From positions 1 to 21,288 of the forward strand of contig JANRKH010000054.1 in NCBI GenBank assembly GCA_033763595.1: DNA of 21,288 bases, in the 5' to 3' direction. Below the pieces are notes generated by a model. That model was not told where the DNA came from. It saw nothing but the letters and a program-made list of their open reading frames with translations, and searched no databases. Source of the DNA: JANRKH01 sp033763595. GTDB taxonomy: Bacteria; Pseudomonadota; Alphaproteobacteria; Rickettsiales; Rickettsiaceae. Below, one piece after another: positions 13,752 to 21,021 of this stretch (position 1 is its first letter; the number at the start of each line of letters is the position of its first letter). Position numbers and translations under genes: made by a program.

Positions 13752-14084
13752 ATGATTAAATTAAAGATTAAAAAAGGAGACCAGGTAATAGTTTGCACCG
13801 GAAAAGACAAAGGTCATACCGGACAGGTGATAAAAGTTATCCCCAAGAAAAATAAAGCTGTAGTATCTGGCGCTAATATTGTTAAAAAACACACTAAACC
13901 CTCAAAACAATCAGAGGGTGGAATTATATCAAAAGAAATGCCTATTCATATATCAAATCTTTCTATTCTTGATCCAAAATTAGGTAAAGCTACTAAAATT
14001 GGTTACAAAAAATTAGAGGATGGGACAAAAGTACGTTTTGCAAAATTATCTGGGGAATTAATTGATAATGAAGGTGCTAAATGA
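13752..14084 (+). CDS. rplX: 50S ribosomal protein uL24
   Basis: 110 aa from ATG 13752, preceded by a strong AGGAGGT. An upstream in-frame extension to 13731 would overlap rplN and is unlikely. The KOW motif is at the N-terminus (KKGDQVIVCTGKDKGHTGQV), and GANIVKKHTKPSKQSEGGI and MPIHISNLSILDP are typical. L24 is an early assembly initiator of the 50S subunit. Its TGA overlaps the ATG of rplE (ATGA), indicating translational coupling. Confidence 0.97.
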   Translation: MIKLKIKKGDQVIVCTGKDKGHTGQVIKVIPKKNKAVVSGANIVKKHTKPSKQSEGGIISKEMPIHISNLSILDPKLGKATKIGYKKLEDGTKVRFAKLSGELIDNEGAK

Positions 14085-14623
14085 GTGCGTTAAGATTTAA
14101 AGATCAGTATCAAAATATACGTGAAATTCTTCAAGAAAAATACTCCTATACAAATCCTTTCCAGATTCCAAAACTAGAAAAAATAGTTTTGAACATGGGA
14201 GTTGGAGAAGCTATTGCAGACTCAAAAGTAATAAATCATGCAGTAAAAGATTTAACTCAAATCTCTGGTCAAAAACCTATTATAACTAAAGCAAAAAAAT
14301 CTATAGCAACATTCAAATTAAGAGATGGGATGAGCATAGGATGTAAAGTAACTCTAAGAAAAGATAGAATGTTTGATTTTTTAGAAAGATTAGTATATGT
14401 TGCTTTACCTAGGATCAAAGATTTCAAAGGATTGAATCCTAGGAGCTTTGACGGCAAAGGAAACTTTACCTTTGGAATCAAGGAGCAGATAATATTCCCT
14501 GAAATTAGCTATGACAAAATTGATCAGCTAAGGGGTATGGATATAACAATAGTAACAACAGCAAAGACTAACGAGGAAGCAAAAACTTTGCTTGCGGGAT
14601 TTAGTTTACCGTTCACTAAATAG
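14081..14623 (+). CDS. rplE: 50S ribosomal protein uL5
   Basis: 180 aa, a normal length. Signatures: IPKLEKIVLNMGVGEAI, LTQISGQKPIITKAKKSIA, FKLRDGMSIGCKVTLR, PRIKDFKGLNPRSFDGKGNF and GIKEQIIFPEI. L5 binds 5S rRNA and forms the B1b bridge with the small subunit. It overlaps rplX by 4 bp and is followed by rpsN after 7 bp, the standard spc order. Confidence 0.98.
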   Translation: MSALRFKDQYQNIREILQEKYSYTNPFQIPKLEKIVLNMGVGEAIADSKVINHAVKDLTQISGQKPIITKAKKSIATFKLRDGMSIGCKVTLRKDRMFDFLERLVYVALPRIKDFKGLNPRSFDGKGNFTFGIKEQIIFPEISYDKIDQLRGMDITIVTTAKTNEEAKTLLAGFSLPFTK

Positions 14624-14630
14624 TATTTTT

Positions 14631-14936
14631 ATGGCAAAAGTAAGTTCAATACAAAAAAATTACAAAAGGATACGTAAAGTATCTAGCCTTCTTAAAAAAA
14701 GGACAGAGTTAAAAAATAAAATTATGGACAAAGATACAAGTCTAGGTGAAAGATTTGGGCTAGTTCTTAAATTGGCGAGCTTGCCTCGCAACTCAGCCAA
14801 GGTCAGGGTTAGAAATAGATGCGAACTTACAGGAAGACCTAGAGGTTACTTTAGAAAGTTTAAACTATCTAGAAATATGCTTAGAGATCTTGCTGGTATG
14901 GGAATGCTGCCAGGCGTAATTAAATCAAGTTGGTAA
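14631..14936 (+). CDS. rpsN: 30S ribosomal protein uS14
   Basis: 101 aa from ATG 14631. An in-frame extension to 14592 overlaps rplE and is rejected. It is the long, zinc-free form: no CxxC pairs. Conserved are RNRCELTGRPRGYFRKFKLSRN and the C-terminus GMLPGVIKSSW. S14 is needed for late assembly of the 30S head. rpsH follows after 3 bp. Confidence 0.97.
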   Translation: MAKVSSIQKNYKRIRKVSSLLKKRTELKNKIMDKDTSLGERFGLVLKLASLPRNSAKVRVRNRCELTGRPRGYFRKFKLSRNMLRDLAGMGMLPGVIKSSW

Positions 14937-14939
14937 AAT

Positions 14940-15338
14940 ATGTCAATGACCGATCCGCTAGCGGATATGATAACTAGAATAAGAAATGGCCAAAAAGCTA
15001 AATTGCTTTCTGTAGGATGTTATTTTTCTAATGCAAAAAAATCTATCCTTGATGTTTTGAAGGAAGAAGGCTATATCAGAGGATATGATATTCATGATAA
15101 TGGTAAATTTAAAGAGTTAGAAATATACCCAAAATTTACTAAACATGGAAAAGGGGTGATAAGCGAAATAAAAAGAGTATCAAAACCTGGCAAAAGGATT
15201 ACAAGATCTATTAAAGATGTACCTATGCTTTATAACGGTCTCGGCATTTATATCTTGTCTACTTCAAAAGGAGTTATTTCAGACAGGAAGGCTAGAGAGC
15301 TAGGAGTCGGCGGCGAAATTATTTGTCAAGTTTTTTAA
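14940..15338 (+). CDS. rpsH: 30S ribosomal protein uS8
   Basis: 132 aa. It begins MSMTDPLADMITRIRNGQ, the family signature, with KKSILDVLKEEGYI, RVSKPGKRITRS, LGIYILSTSKGVISDRKAR and the C-terminus GGEIICQVF. S8 is a primary 16S rRNA binding protein and, in E. coli, represses the spc operon by binding the rplE leader; whether that control operates here cannot be seen. Confidence 0.98.
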   Translation: MSMTDPLADMITRIRNGQKAKLLSVGCYFSNAKKSILDVLKEEGYIRGYDIHDNGKFKELEIYPKFTKHGKGVISEIKRVSKPGKRITRSIKDVPMLYNGLGIYILSTSKGVISDRKARELGVGGEIICQVF

Positions 15339-15349
15339 GGGGTTACAAC

Positions 15350-15883
15350 ATGTCTAGAGTTGGAAAATTACCAGTAGAGCTACCAGCGGGTGTGCAGGTT
15401 GAACTAAAAGGTCTTTACGTAAAGTTAAGTGGTCCAAAGGGTCAACTTGAAAAAACTTTCAAAGGCGACATAGAGATTTTAAATCAAGATGGTAAAATTA
15501 TAGTAAAACCACTAAAAGAAGACAAACATGCCAAGGCTATGTGGGGGACCGCGAGAAACATTATAAGAAATATGGTGATAGGTGTAAGCAAGAGCTTTAC
15601 GCAGGAACTTGAAATTAATGGTGTAGGATATAGAGCCTCTGTCAAAGACGGTTACTTAAGTTTATCTCTTGGGAAAAGTCATAACACAAAAATCGCTATC
15701 CCTAAAGGTATTAACGCTTTAGCACCAAAACAAAATATCGTTACTCTTGAAAGTCCTGATAAGGAGTTACTAGGACAATTTTCATCTGTAATTATCGCGC
15801 AGAGGCCACCTGAACCATATAAAGGTAAGGGAATTAAGAAAAAAGGACAGTATGTACAACGTAAAGAGGGCAAAAAAGGTTAA
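15350..15883 (+). CDS. rplF: 50S ribosomal protein uL6
   Basis: 177 aa from ATG 15350, preceded by AAGGGGTT. The frame is open to 15323, but that would overlap rpsH and adds nothing to the family N-terminus MSRVGKLPVELPAGV. Also seen: KLSGPKGQLEKTF, RNIIRNMVIGVSKSF, LEINGVGYRA and the rRNA-binding C-terminus RPPEPYKGKGIKKKGQYVQRK. It is followed not by rplR within a few bases, as usual, but by an 881-bp spacer. Confidence 0.98.
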   Translation: MSRVGKLPVELPAGVQVELKGLYVKLSGPKGQLEKTFKGDIEILNQDGKIIVKPLKEDKHAKAMWGTARNIIRNMVIGVSKSFTQELEINGVGYRASVKDGYLSLSLGKSHNTKIAIPKGINALAPKQNIVTLESPDKELLGQFSSVIIAQRPPEPYKGKGIKKKGQYVQRKEGKKG

Positions 15884-15918
15884 AGTATAATAAAAGGATG
15901 GTATATCACTAATCTTTA

Positions 15919-16118
15919 TACCAAAATTACCAATTAATAAAATTTTACTCTAAAAAAATAAGCTTGGAAAAAGTTTTAATAAAGCTTCCAAGAATAAAAT
16001 AAACGCATGAATTTTAGGGCGAGCCAGCTTTTAGACCATATAAATATGCGTGTACTGATGAGACTGACTTCAATTCGTTTAGATCTTTAGTTTGATCATT
16101 TGTAAGTGGGGATTGGTA
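15919..16118 (+). mobile_element. Diverged type-B miniature element
   Basis: Left end TACCAAAATTACC, right end GGGGATTGGTA followed by TAA (16119-16121). The B core is clear in the right half: GCATGAATTTTAGGGCGAGC, CAGCTTTTAGACCATATAAA, TATGCGTGTACTGATGAG, AATTCGTTTAGATC. The left 80 bp differ from other B copies and include a small hairpin CTTGGAA/TTCCAAG. The left flank is TTA and the right is TAA, so the duplication is not clean. Confidence 0.6.
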
Positions 16119-16235
16119 TAATAATACAAAAGCTATATAATAACTTTCATAGTAAAATAGAATACCAAGTTTTTATCTACTTGCCAGATTGTAGATAATA
16201 CTTGATAAAGTTAGGGCTAAAATTAACAAGCACAA

Positions 16236-16330
16236 AGAGTTAAGTAATGTTAGAAGCAAATCAAAGCCTAGTACATCCCAGCTAAACTTTGACCTAGAAA
16301 AAACTTGTTAAAATACTGATTTAGATCAGG
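16236..16330 (+). mobile_element. Very decayed type-A element
   Basis: AATGTTAGAAGCAAATCAAA, GCCTAGTACATCCCAGCTAA, GACCTAGAA and AACTTGTTAAAATACTGATT follow the order of the A core (CTAGGAGCAAGTCACGAAG, CCTACTACATGCTAGG, GAGCTAGAAG, AAGTACTTAAAATGGGATT). The ends cannot be defined. Confidence 0.4.
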
Positions 16331-16655
16331 CAGAGAACTGTGACTGTAACTGAGAATTGTGGTTTTTTAATAGAGCTTGTGTAAATTAAATAAGTTTTCC
16401 TTTCAGGATATTAATACTATAATAGTATAATATAATATTTTCTGCGCGTTATACTCAGAATACCAGGAAGATGTGTAGCACGTACGACATCTCGCTATCC
16501 TATAGCAGTGATTAGCGTGTTTTATATTATCTATTCCGCTGAAAGTAATAGGAAAAACTTATATCCCAATATTTATGGGAAATATGAGTTCATGTAAGCT
16601 CTATTTTAGAAATTTATTGGTTAATTTTTTTGACAAAAATATAGAGTATGCCCAA

Positions 16656-16702
16656 TTCAGATCTCATTGGTATATTTGTTCAATATACCAATGAGATCTG
16701 AA
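16656..16702. repeat. Perfect 21-bp inverted repeat upstream of rplR
   Basis: 16656-16676 is the exact reverse complement of 16682-16702, with a 5-base loop (TGTTC). It lies about 60 bp before the rplR start. The right arm is followed by A residues, not T, so it is not an intrinsic terminator on the + strand. The arms contain TATACCAATGAGATCTG, which resembles the terminal TATACCAAATCTCTAG of the miniature elements. Confidence 0.85.
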
Positions 16703-16764
16703 AAAATTATTGATTAACTTGATTACAAAGCCTTTGAAAGGACTATATTCAAATAGAGAAAAAT

Positions 16765-17133
16765 ATGAAAAATGCAATTAAAAGATTCGAAACTCGCAAA
16801 ATGAGAGTTAGAACAGCTATAAAAAAGAATGTTAAAAATAATATAGATAAATTGAGATTAACAGTCTTTAGATCAGGCAGGCATGTGTATGCTCAAGTTA
16901 TTAATGACGAGAAAGGAATAACATTAGCCTCTGCCTCTACACTTGACAAAACAATTAGGGAAACCAATAAATCTCAGAGTAACATAAGTAATGCCGAAAA
17001 AGTTGGCTTTTTACTCGGAAAACGAGCCTCAGAGAAAGGAGTGTCGAAGGTTGTATTTGATAAGGGTGGCTATAAATATCACGGCGTAGTAAAAGCTTTA
17101 GCGGACAAAGCTAGAGAGTATCTAAAATTCTAA
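16765..17133 (+). CDS. rplR: 50S ribosomal protein uL18
   Basis: 122 aa, close to the family length. Conserved parts: RLTVFRSGRHVYAQVINDEKG, LASASTLD, EKVGFLLGKRASEKGVSKV and the C-terminus FDKGGYKYHGVVKALADKARE. It binds 5S rRNA with L5. The ATG at 16765 gives the typical basic N-terminus; the Met at 16801 would truncate it. It begins a second cluster segment after the 881-bp gap and is followed by rpsE after 12 bp. Confidence 0.97.
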   Translation: MKNAIKRFETRKMRVRTAIKKNVKNNIDKLRLTVFRSGRHVYAQVINDEKGITLASASTLDKTIRETNKSQSNISNAEKVGFLLGKRASEKGVSKVVFDKGGYKYHGVVKALADKAREYLKF

Positions 17134-17145
17134 GGAAGAACAAAA

Positions 17146-17688
17146 ATGAGTAAACTGATTCAAGATAAAACAGACAAAGATAAAGAAATAGTAGAAGTAC
17201 CAGTAGATGTTAGTAGGGTAACCAAAGTTGTTAAAGGAGGAAGAAAATTTTCTTTCTCTGTATCCGTTATAGCCGGAGACAAAGAAGGAATGGTAGGTTT
17301 TGGTCATGGCAAAGCTAAAGAAGTTGGGGAGGCAAGAGCTAAGGCTTCCCAAAAAGCCAAAAAATCGATGATTAAAATCCCGATGTATCAAGGTAGGACC
17401 ATCCATCACAACGTAATTGGTTCATTTGGCGCAAGTAAAGTCATTATAAAAAGAGCAACTTCAGGAACAGGAATTATTGCAGGAGGTGCAATGCGTGCAA
17501 TTTTTGAGTCAATTGGCATACATGACATAGTCGCAAAGTCTTTGGGATCATCTAATGTTCATACATTGATCGCTGCGACCTTTGATGCGCTCAGAAAGCT
17601 TAATACACCTAAGCAAATCGCTGAAAAAAGAGGTATAAAAATTACAGAAATAAATACAGGAAATAGTAAAACACATAAGAGTAATTAG
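17146..17688 (+). CDS. rpsE: 30S ribosomal protein uS5
   Basis: 180 aa. The double-stranded RNA-binding-like N-terminal domain includes RVTKVVKGGRKFSFSVSVIA, GMVGFGHGKAKEVGEARAKA and IPMYQGRTIHHNVIG. The C-terminal domain has GTGIIAGGAMRAIFESIGI, DIVAKSLGSSN and ATFDALRKL. S5 acts in translational fidelity and the helicase activity of the mRNA entry channel. The ribosome-binding site AAGGAAG lies before ATG 17146. A 422-bp spacer, not rpmD, follows. Confidence 0.98.
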   Translation: MSKLIQDKTDKDKEIVEVPVDVSRVTKVVKGGRKFSFSVSVIAGDKEGMVGFGHGKAKEVGEARAKASQKAKKSMIKIPMYQGRTIHHNVIGSFGASKVIIKRATSGTGIIAGGAMRAIFESIGIHDIVAKSLGSSNVHTLIAATFDALRKLNTPKQIAEKRGIKITEINTGNSKTHKSN

Positions 17689-17865
17689 TACAAAGCTTTA
17701 TATCGAGCTAGTGCAGGTAAAGCTTAAAATAAACAATTGCGCATTAGATAATAATCAAGGATAAGAATGCATTAGGAATGTATAGTGAAACAAATTTGTA
17801 GAATTTGTAAAAAACTCCAAGTATAGCCTAAAAGTAGAGCCACTAGATTTTAAAAAGGGGAGCTC

Positions 17866-18003
17866 TAGCTACCTGAACATAAATAAATATGAAGAGGAGC
17901 GAAAAGCATTTTTGAGGGCAAATTTAACGACAAATTCGACGACAAATTTAACTACAAATTTGACAAAAAATGGCCACTTAAGTCCAGTTTGTGCTGAGAC
18001 TTC
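17866..18003 (+). repeat. Family C repeat with internal expansion
   Basis: AGCTCTAGCTACCTGAACAT, GAGGAGCGAAAAGCATTTTT, GAGGGCAAATTTAA, CACTTAAGTCCAGTTTGTGC and GAGACTTCTA parallel the C repeat at 2515-2616. The middle is expanded by a tandem run at 17928-17966. Confidence 0.6.
17928..17966 (+). repeat. 13-bp tandem repeat, about 3 units
   Basis: Units of the form ACGACAAATTYRA repeat three times (AACGACAAATTCG, ACGACAAATTTAA, CTACAAATTTGAC). They sit inside the family C repeat and account for its extra length compared with the copy at 2515. Confidence 0.65.
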
Positions 18004-18110
18004 TATTATTTAGAGGATACTTTTGTATAAAGAAATAAGTCTGCATTATCGTGACTTAAGACATGCGCGACTAACAACGCTAATAATAAATATATATAAT
18101 AAATAATTTT

Positions 18111-18311
18111 ATGACTCAAAAAACAACTACATCCGAATATATTAAAGTGGTTCAGATAGCAAGTCCCATAGGTAGAAAATATACCCAAGAGCAAAATCTT
18201 GTGGGTTTAGGTTTAAACAAAATCGGAAGAGCAAGAATTTTAAAAAATAGCCCAGAAATTCTGGGTATGATTAAGAAGGTGTCCCACCTTGTAAGAATAG
18301 AGGTCCAATAA
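18111..18311 (+). CDS. rpmD: 50S ribosomal protein uL30
   Basis: 66 aa. VVQIASPIGRKYTQEQNLVG, LGLNKIGRARILKNSPEILG and MIKKVSHLVRIE fit the small L30 family (about 58-65 aa); the first ~10 residues are a short extension. Its TAA shares one A with the ATG of rplO (TAATG), showing tight coupling. Confidence 0.95.
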   Translation: MTQKTTTSEYIKVVQIASPIGRKYTQEQNLVGLGLNKIGRARILKNSPEILGMIKKVSHLVRIEVQ

Positions 18312-18805
18312 TGATAGAAACACTAGCCCTAAATAACTTGTTTGATATACCAGGAGCATCTAAGACCTCGAAGAGACTTGGTAGAGGCATAGGAAGCGGA
18401 AAAGGCAAAACATCAGGAAGAGGAACAAAAGGACAAAAAGCTAGAGCAGGAGTTGCAATAAAAGGTTTTGAGGGCGGCCAAATGCCAATAATAGCAAGAT
18501 TACCTAAAAGAGGATTTAGGCCCATCAATAAAAAAGAGAATATAGTAATTCATATATACCAAATTAATGAATTACTCGAGCTCGATCTAATTAACAAAAA
18601 TGATACGATAGATTCAGATTTTTTGTGGAGAGTAGGACTTATAAAAAAACCAAACTCAACAATTAAGTTGCTTGGTGGAGATAATTTGAAGGTGGGGCTA
18701 AAATTTCATCTTAATGAATACTCAAAATCTGCTTTAAAATCTATTAGTGATTCTGGTGGCAACATCCAGAGCGCACAGACAGAAAAGCATACCACAAAAG
18801 AATAA
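18311..18805 (+). CDS. rplO: 50S ribosomal protein uL15
   Basis: 164 aa, slightly long; the C-terminal ~12 residues (NIQSAQTEKHTTKE) appear to be a tail. The N-terminal glycine/lysine-rich rRNA-binding region is clear: KRLGRGIGSGKGKTSGRGTK, GQKARAG, GFEGGQMPIIARLPKRGF. The later core includes IKLLGGDNLKVGLKFHLNEYS. secY follows after 9 bp, as in most spc operons. Confidence 0.97.
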   Translation: MIETLALNNLFDIPGASKTSKRLGRGIGSGKGKTSGRGTKGQKARAGVAIKGFEGGQMPIIARLPKRGFRPINKKENIVIHIYQINELLELDLINKNDTIDSDFLWRVGLIKKPNSTIKLLGGDNLKVGLKFHLNEYSKSALKSISDSGGNIQSAQTEKHTTKE

Positions 18806-18814
18806 AACCTTGAT

Positions 18815-20110
18815 ATGCAAGCAAAAAACTCAATAGAAGATTTAAAAAAGAGAATCTATTTCACTCTTCTTGCGCTTTTGATTTGCAGAATAGGATCCTT
18901 TATACCAATAGCAGGAATCAATACAATAGTTTTGTCCGAATTTGCAAGGCAAAATAGTTCGGGTATTCTTGGTATGTTTAATGTACTCTCAGGAGGTTCG
19001 CTTGCGAGAATGTCCATATTCTCCTTAGCGATAATGCCATATATAACAGCATCGATTATCATACAGCTTTTATCTATGACATATAAGCCTCTAGAAGATT
19101 TAAAGAAAGAAGGGGAATCCGGAAGAAAAACAATTAATCAGTACACGAGATTACTCACTGTTGCCCTCGCTGCAATGCATGCCTACGGAATGTCCGTAGG
19201 TCTTCTTGGAATGTCGTACAATGGCATGTCTATGGTAGTAATCGAAAAAAATTTCTTTATCATATCTTCTGTATCATCTTTAGTAGTTGGAACTGTCTTT
19301 CTTATGTGGCTCGGGGAGCAAATCTCTGCAAACGGTATAGGAAACGGTTCTTCATTGATAATTTTTGTTGGCATAGTCTCTGGAATACCATCTGCTTTTG
19401 CAACAACCTTTGAACTTGCTCGAAGAGGTTCGATATCACCTATCCTGGTCATAGTAATTATCGCTCTTATACTTGGTCTAGTCACTCTAGTTATTTATTT
19501 TGAAAGGGCCCAAAGAAAGATCCTTGTTCAATATCCCAAAAGGCAAGTTGGAAACAAAATATACGGAGGGGACTCTACCTATATACCATTAAAATTAAAT
19601 ACATCTGGAGTTATACCGCCTATCTTCGCAACTTCAGTTCTATTATTTCCGCTGACAATAGCTAATTTCTACAAATCAACAGACGTAACATTTTTACAAG
19701 AATTAGTGCAGAATTTAAGCAGAGGAAAGCCTTTATATATTTTACTCTGTGCTATCTTGATTATTTTTTTTAGTTTTTTTTACACGCCAGTAGTTTTCAA
19801 CACTGAAGAGACAGCAAATAATTTAAGAAAGTATGGGGCATACATACCTGGCAGAAAACCTGGCCCTCATACGGCTGAATACATAGACTATCTTTTAGTA
19901 CGTCTTACGGTTATTGGATCTATATATCTTTGCGTTATTTGTCTTATACCCGAGATTTTTGCCTCTCGAATCTCATTGACATTTGAACTTGGTGGTACTA
20001 GCATGCTTATAGTTGTGAATGTTGTTCTGGATACTGTTACACAAATTCAGACTTATATGTTTAGCAGTAAATACGAACAAGCTATTAAAAAAATAAAAAT
20101 AAAAAAATAG
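18815..20110 (+). CDS. secY: Preprotein translocase channel subunit SecY
   Basis: Central pore of the Sec translocon in the inner membrane. 431 aa, typical. Ten hydrophobic segments are visible, starting with FTLLALLICRIGSFIPIAGI. Conserved elements include LSGGSLARMSIFSLAIMPYI, the plug/TM2 area ASIIIQLL, NGIGNGSSLIIFVGIVSGIP, the cytoplasmic loop with YFERAQRKILVQYPKRQVG, LKLNTSGVIPPIFA and the C5 loop FNTEETANNLRKYGAYIPGR. Start ATG 18815. adk begins 9 bp after the stop. No sign of damage. Confidence 0.98.
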   Translation: MQAKNSIEDLKKRIYFTLLALLICRIGSFIPIAGINTIVLSEFARQNSSGILGMFNVLSGGSLARMSIFSLAIMPYITASIIIQLLSMTYKPLEDLKKEGESGRKTINQYTRLLTVALAAMHAYGMSVGLLGMSYNGMSMVVIEKNFFIISSVSSLVVGTVFLMWLGEQISANGIGNGSSLIIFVGIVSGIPSAFATTFELARRGSISPILVIVIIALILGLVTLVIYFERAQRKILVQYPKRQVGNKIYGGDSTYIPLKLNTSGVIPPIFATSVLLFPLTIANFYKSTDVTFLQELVQNLSRGKPLYILLCAILIIFFSFFYTPVVFNTEETANNLRKYGAYIPGRKPGPHTAEYIDYLLVRLTVIGSIYLCVICLIPEIFASRISLTFELGGTSMLIVVNVVLDTVTQIQTYMFSSKYEQAIKKIKIKK

Positions 20111-20119
20111 AGTAGAAAA

Positions 20120-20755
20120 TTGGTTGTAATTTTTATAGGCCCTCCAGGATCTGGCAAGGGATCTCAAGCTGAGTTGCTGAAGAAAAATTATAATTTTGAG
20201 CATTTTTCTACTGGCGAATTACTAAGGAAAATTTCTAGAACAGAATCTGAGCTGGGTAGTAAAATAGCTCAAATGATGAGAGAAGGAGCTTTAATAACAG
20301 ATGATCTGGTCAATCAGATAGTGAAACAATCATTAAGTCAAATCAAAGATCGCAATTGTGTTCTAGACGGATATCCAAGAACTCAGGATCAAGCGATATA
20401 TCTAGATAAGATACTAACAACTAATCCTAAAGTTATATATTTCGAGATAAATCTTGATACTTTAGAAAACAGAATAAGAAACAGATTTTCCTGCGCGAGT
20501 TGCGGTACTATATATAACAAAGAATCGAGACCTACTCAAAAAGAGGGCATTTGTGACATTTGTGGTTCGCAAAATTTTGTTACAAGAGAGGATGATAATA
20601 CCAAATCTCTTCTCACGCGAATTCATCAATATACGACTCAAATTGATGGATTGCTAAATTTTTATAAACAAAAAGGCTCATTAGTCGTGATTGACGCTAG
20701 TCTCTCAAAAGAGCGGATTGGTAAAATAATAGAGCAAGCTCTATTTCAGGCTTAA
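20120..20755 (+). CDS. adk: Adenylate kinase
   Basis: Converts ATP + AMP to 2 ADP. 211 aa from a TTG start (20120). The start is fixed because the P-loop must lie close to the N-terminus: GPPGSGKG at residues 7-14. Also seen: FSTGELLR (29-36), DGYPRT (83-88, AMP binding), a lid domain with four cysteines C125, C128, C145 and C148 that should bind structural zinc, and TREDDN (155-160). The upstream ribosome-binding site is weak (AGAGTAG). Codons for DDNTKSL contain TAATACCAAATCTCT, identical to the flank plus left end of the miniature elements (20596-20610). secY-adk order is conserved; rpsM does not follow within the window. Confidence 0.97.
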   Translation: MVVIFIGPPGSGKGSQAELLKKNYNFEHFSTGELLRKISRTESELGSKIAQMMREGALITDDLVNQIVKQSLSQIKDRNCVLDGYPRTQDQAIYLDKILTTNPKVIYFEINLDTLENRIRNRFSCASCGTIYNKESRPTQKEGICDICGSQNFVTREDDNTKSLLTRIHQYTTQIDGLLNFYKQKGSLVVIDASLSKERIGKIIEQALFQA

Positions 20756-20920
20756 CTTGCGCAAAACAACAAAAACTTGTCTGCAATTAGTTGAAAGCTA
20801 CTACGTACACCCGCCAAAAATCAAAATGCTAACTTTAGTAGATGAATGAGACCAAGGTGCCATTTCCCCAGCTGCCGTCTTAGCGTTAATTGGTAAGACC
20901 TTCCTGCATAACATATAATA

Positions 20921-21021
20921 TATCCAATTGCTAAGTACTTTCTTCTAGCTCGTCACTCACCTAACACGAGAGTAGGCTTCGTGACTTGCTCCTAGTATTA
21001 TTTAATTCTAGAGATTTGGTA
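20921..21021 (-). mobile_element. Type-A miniature element, inverted
   Basis: On the + strand it ends CTAGAGATTTGGTA followed by TTA (21022-21024). The other end is decayed (TATCCAATTGCTAAGTACTT) and its flank is not TTA. The core is a mix of the two A variants: CACGAGAGTAGGCTTCGTGA and GTCACTCACCTAAC. On the - strand the TTA is the TAA stop of the adjacent pseudogene frame. Confidence 0.75.

Larger units (their letters stand above)
15884..16764. other. 881-bp spacer splitting rplF from rplR
   Basis: It contains a B element (15919-16118), a very decayed A element (16236-16330), an AT-rich stretch with repeated TATAAT (16418-16431) and a perfect long hairpin (16656-16702). No ORF or tRNA is visible. 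In most bacteria rplF and rplR are nearly adjacent, so transcription must either read through this or restart; TATAAT at 16418-16423 and 16426-16431 lack a good -35. Confidence 0.75.
17689..18110. other. 422-bp spacer splitting rpsE from rpmD
   Basis: No gene recognised. It holds a family C repeat (17866-18003) with an internal tandem expansion (17928-17966). The rest is AT-rich with no assignable promoter or terminator. rpsE and rpmD are normally nearly contiguous. Confidence 0.7.

Noticed and set aside
16418..16431. Two TATAAT hexamers before rplR
   Set aside because: AT-rich local sequence makes these expected, and no -35 hexamer is at the right distance.
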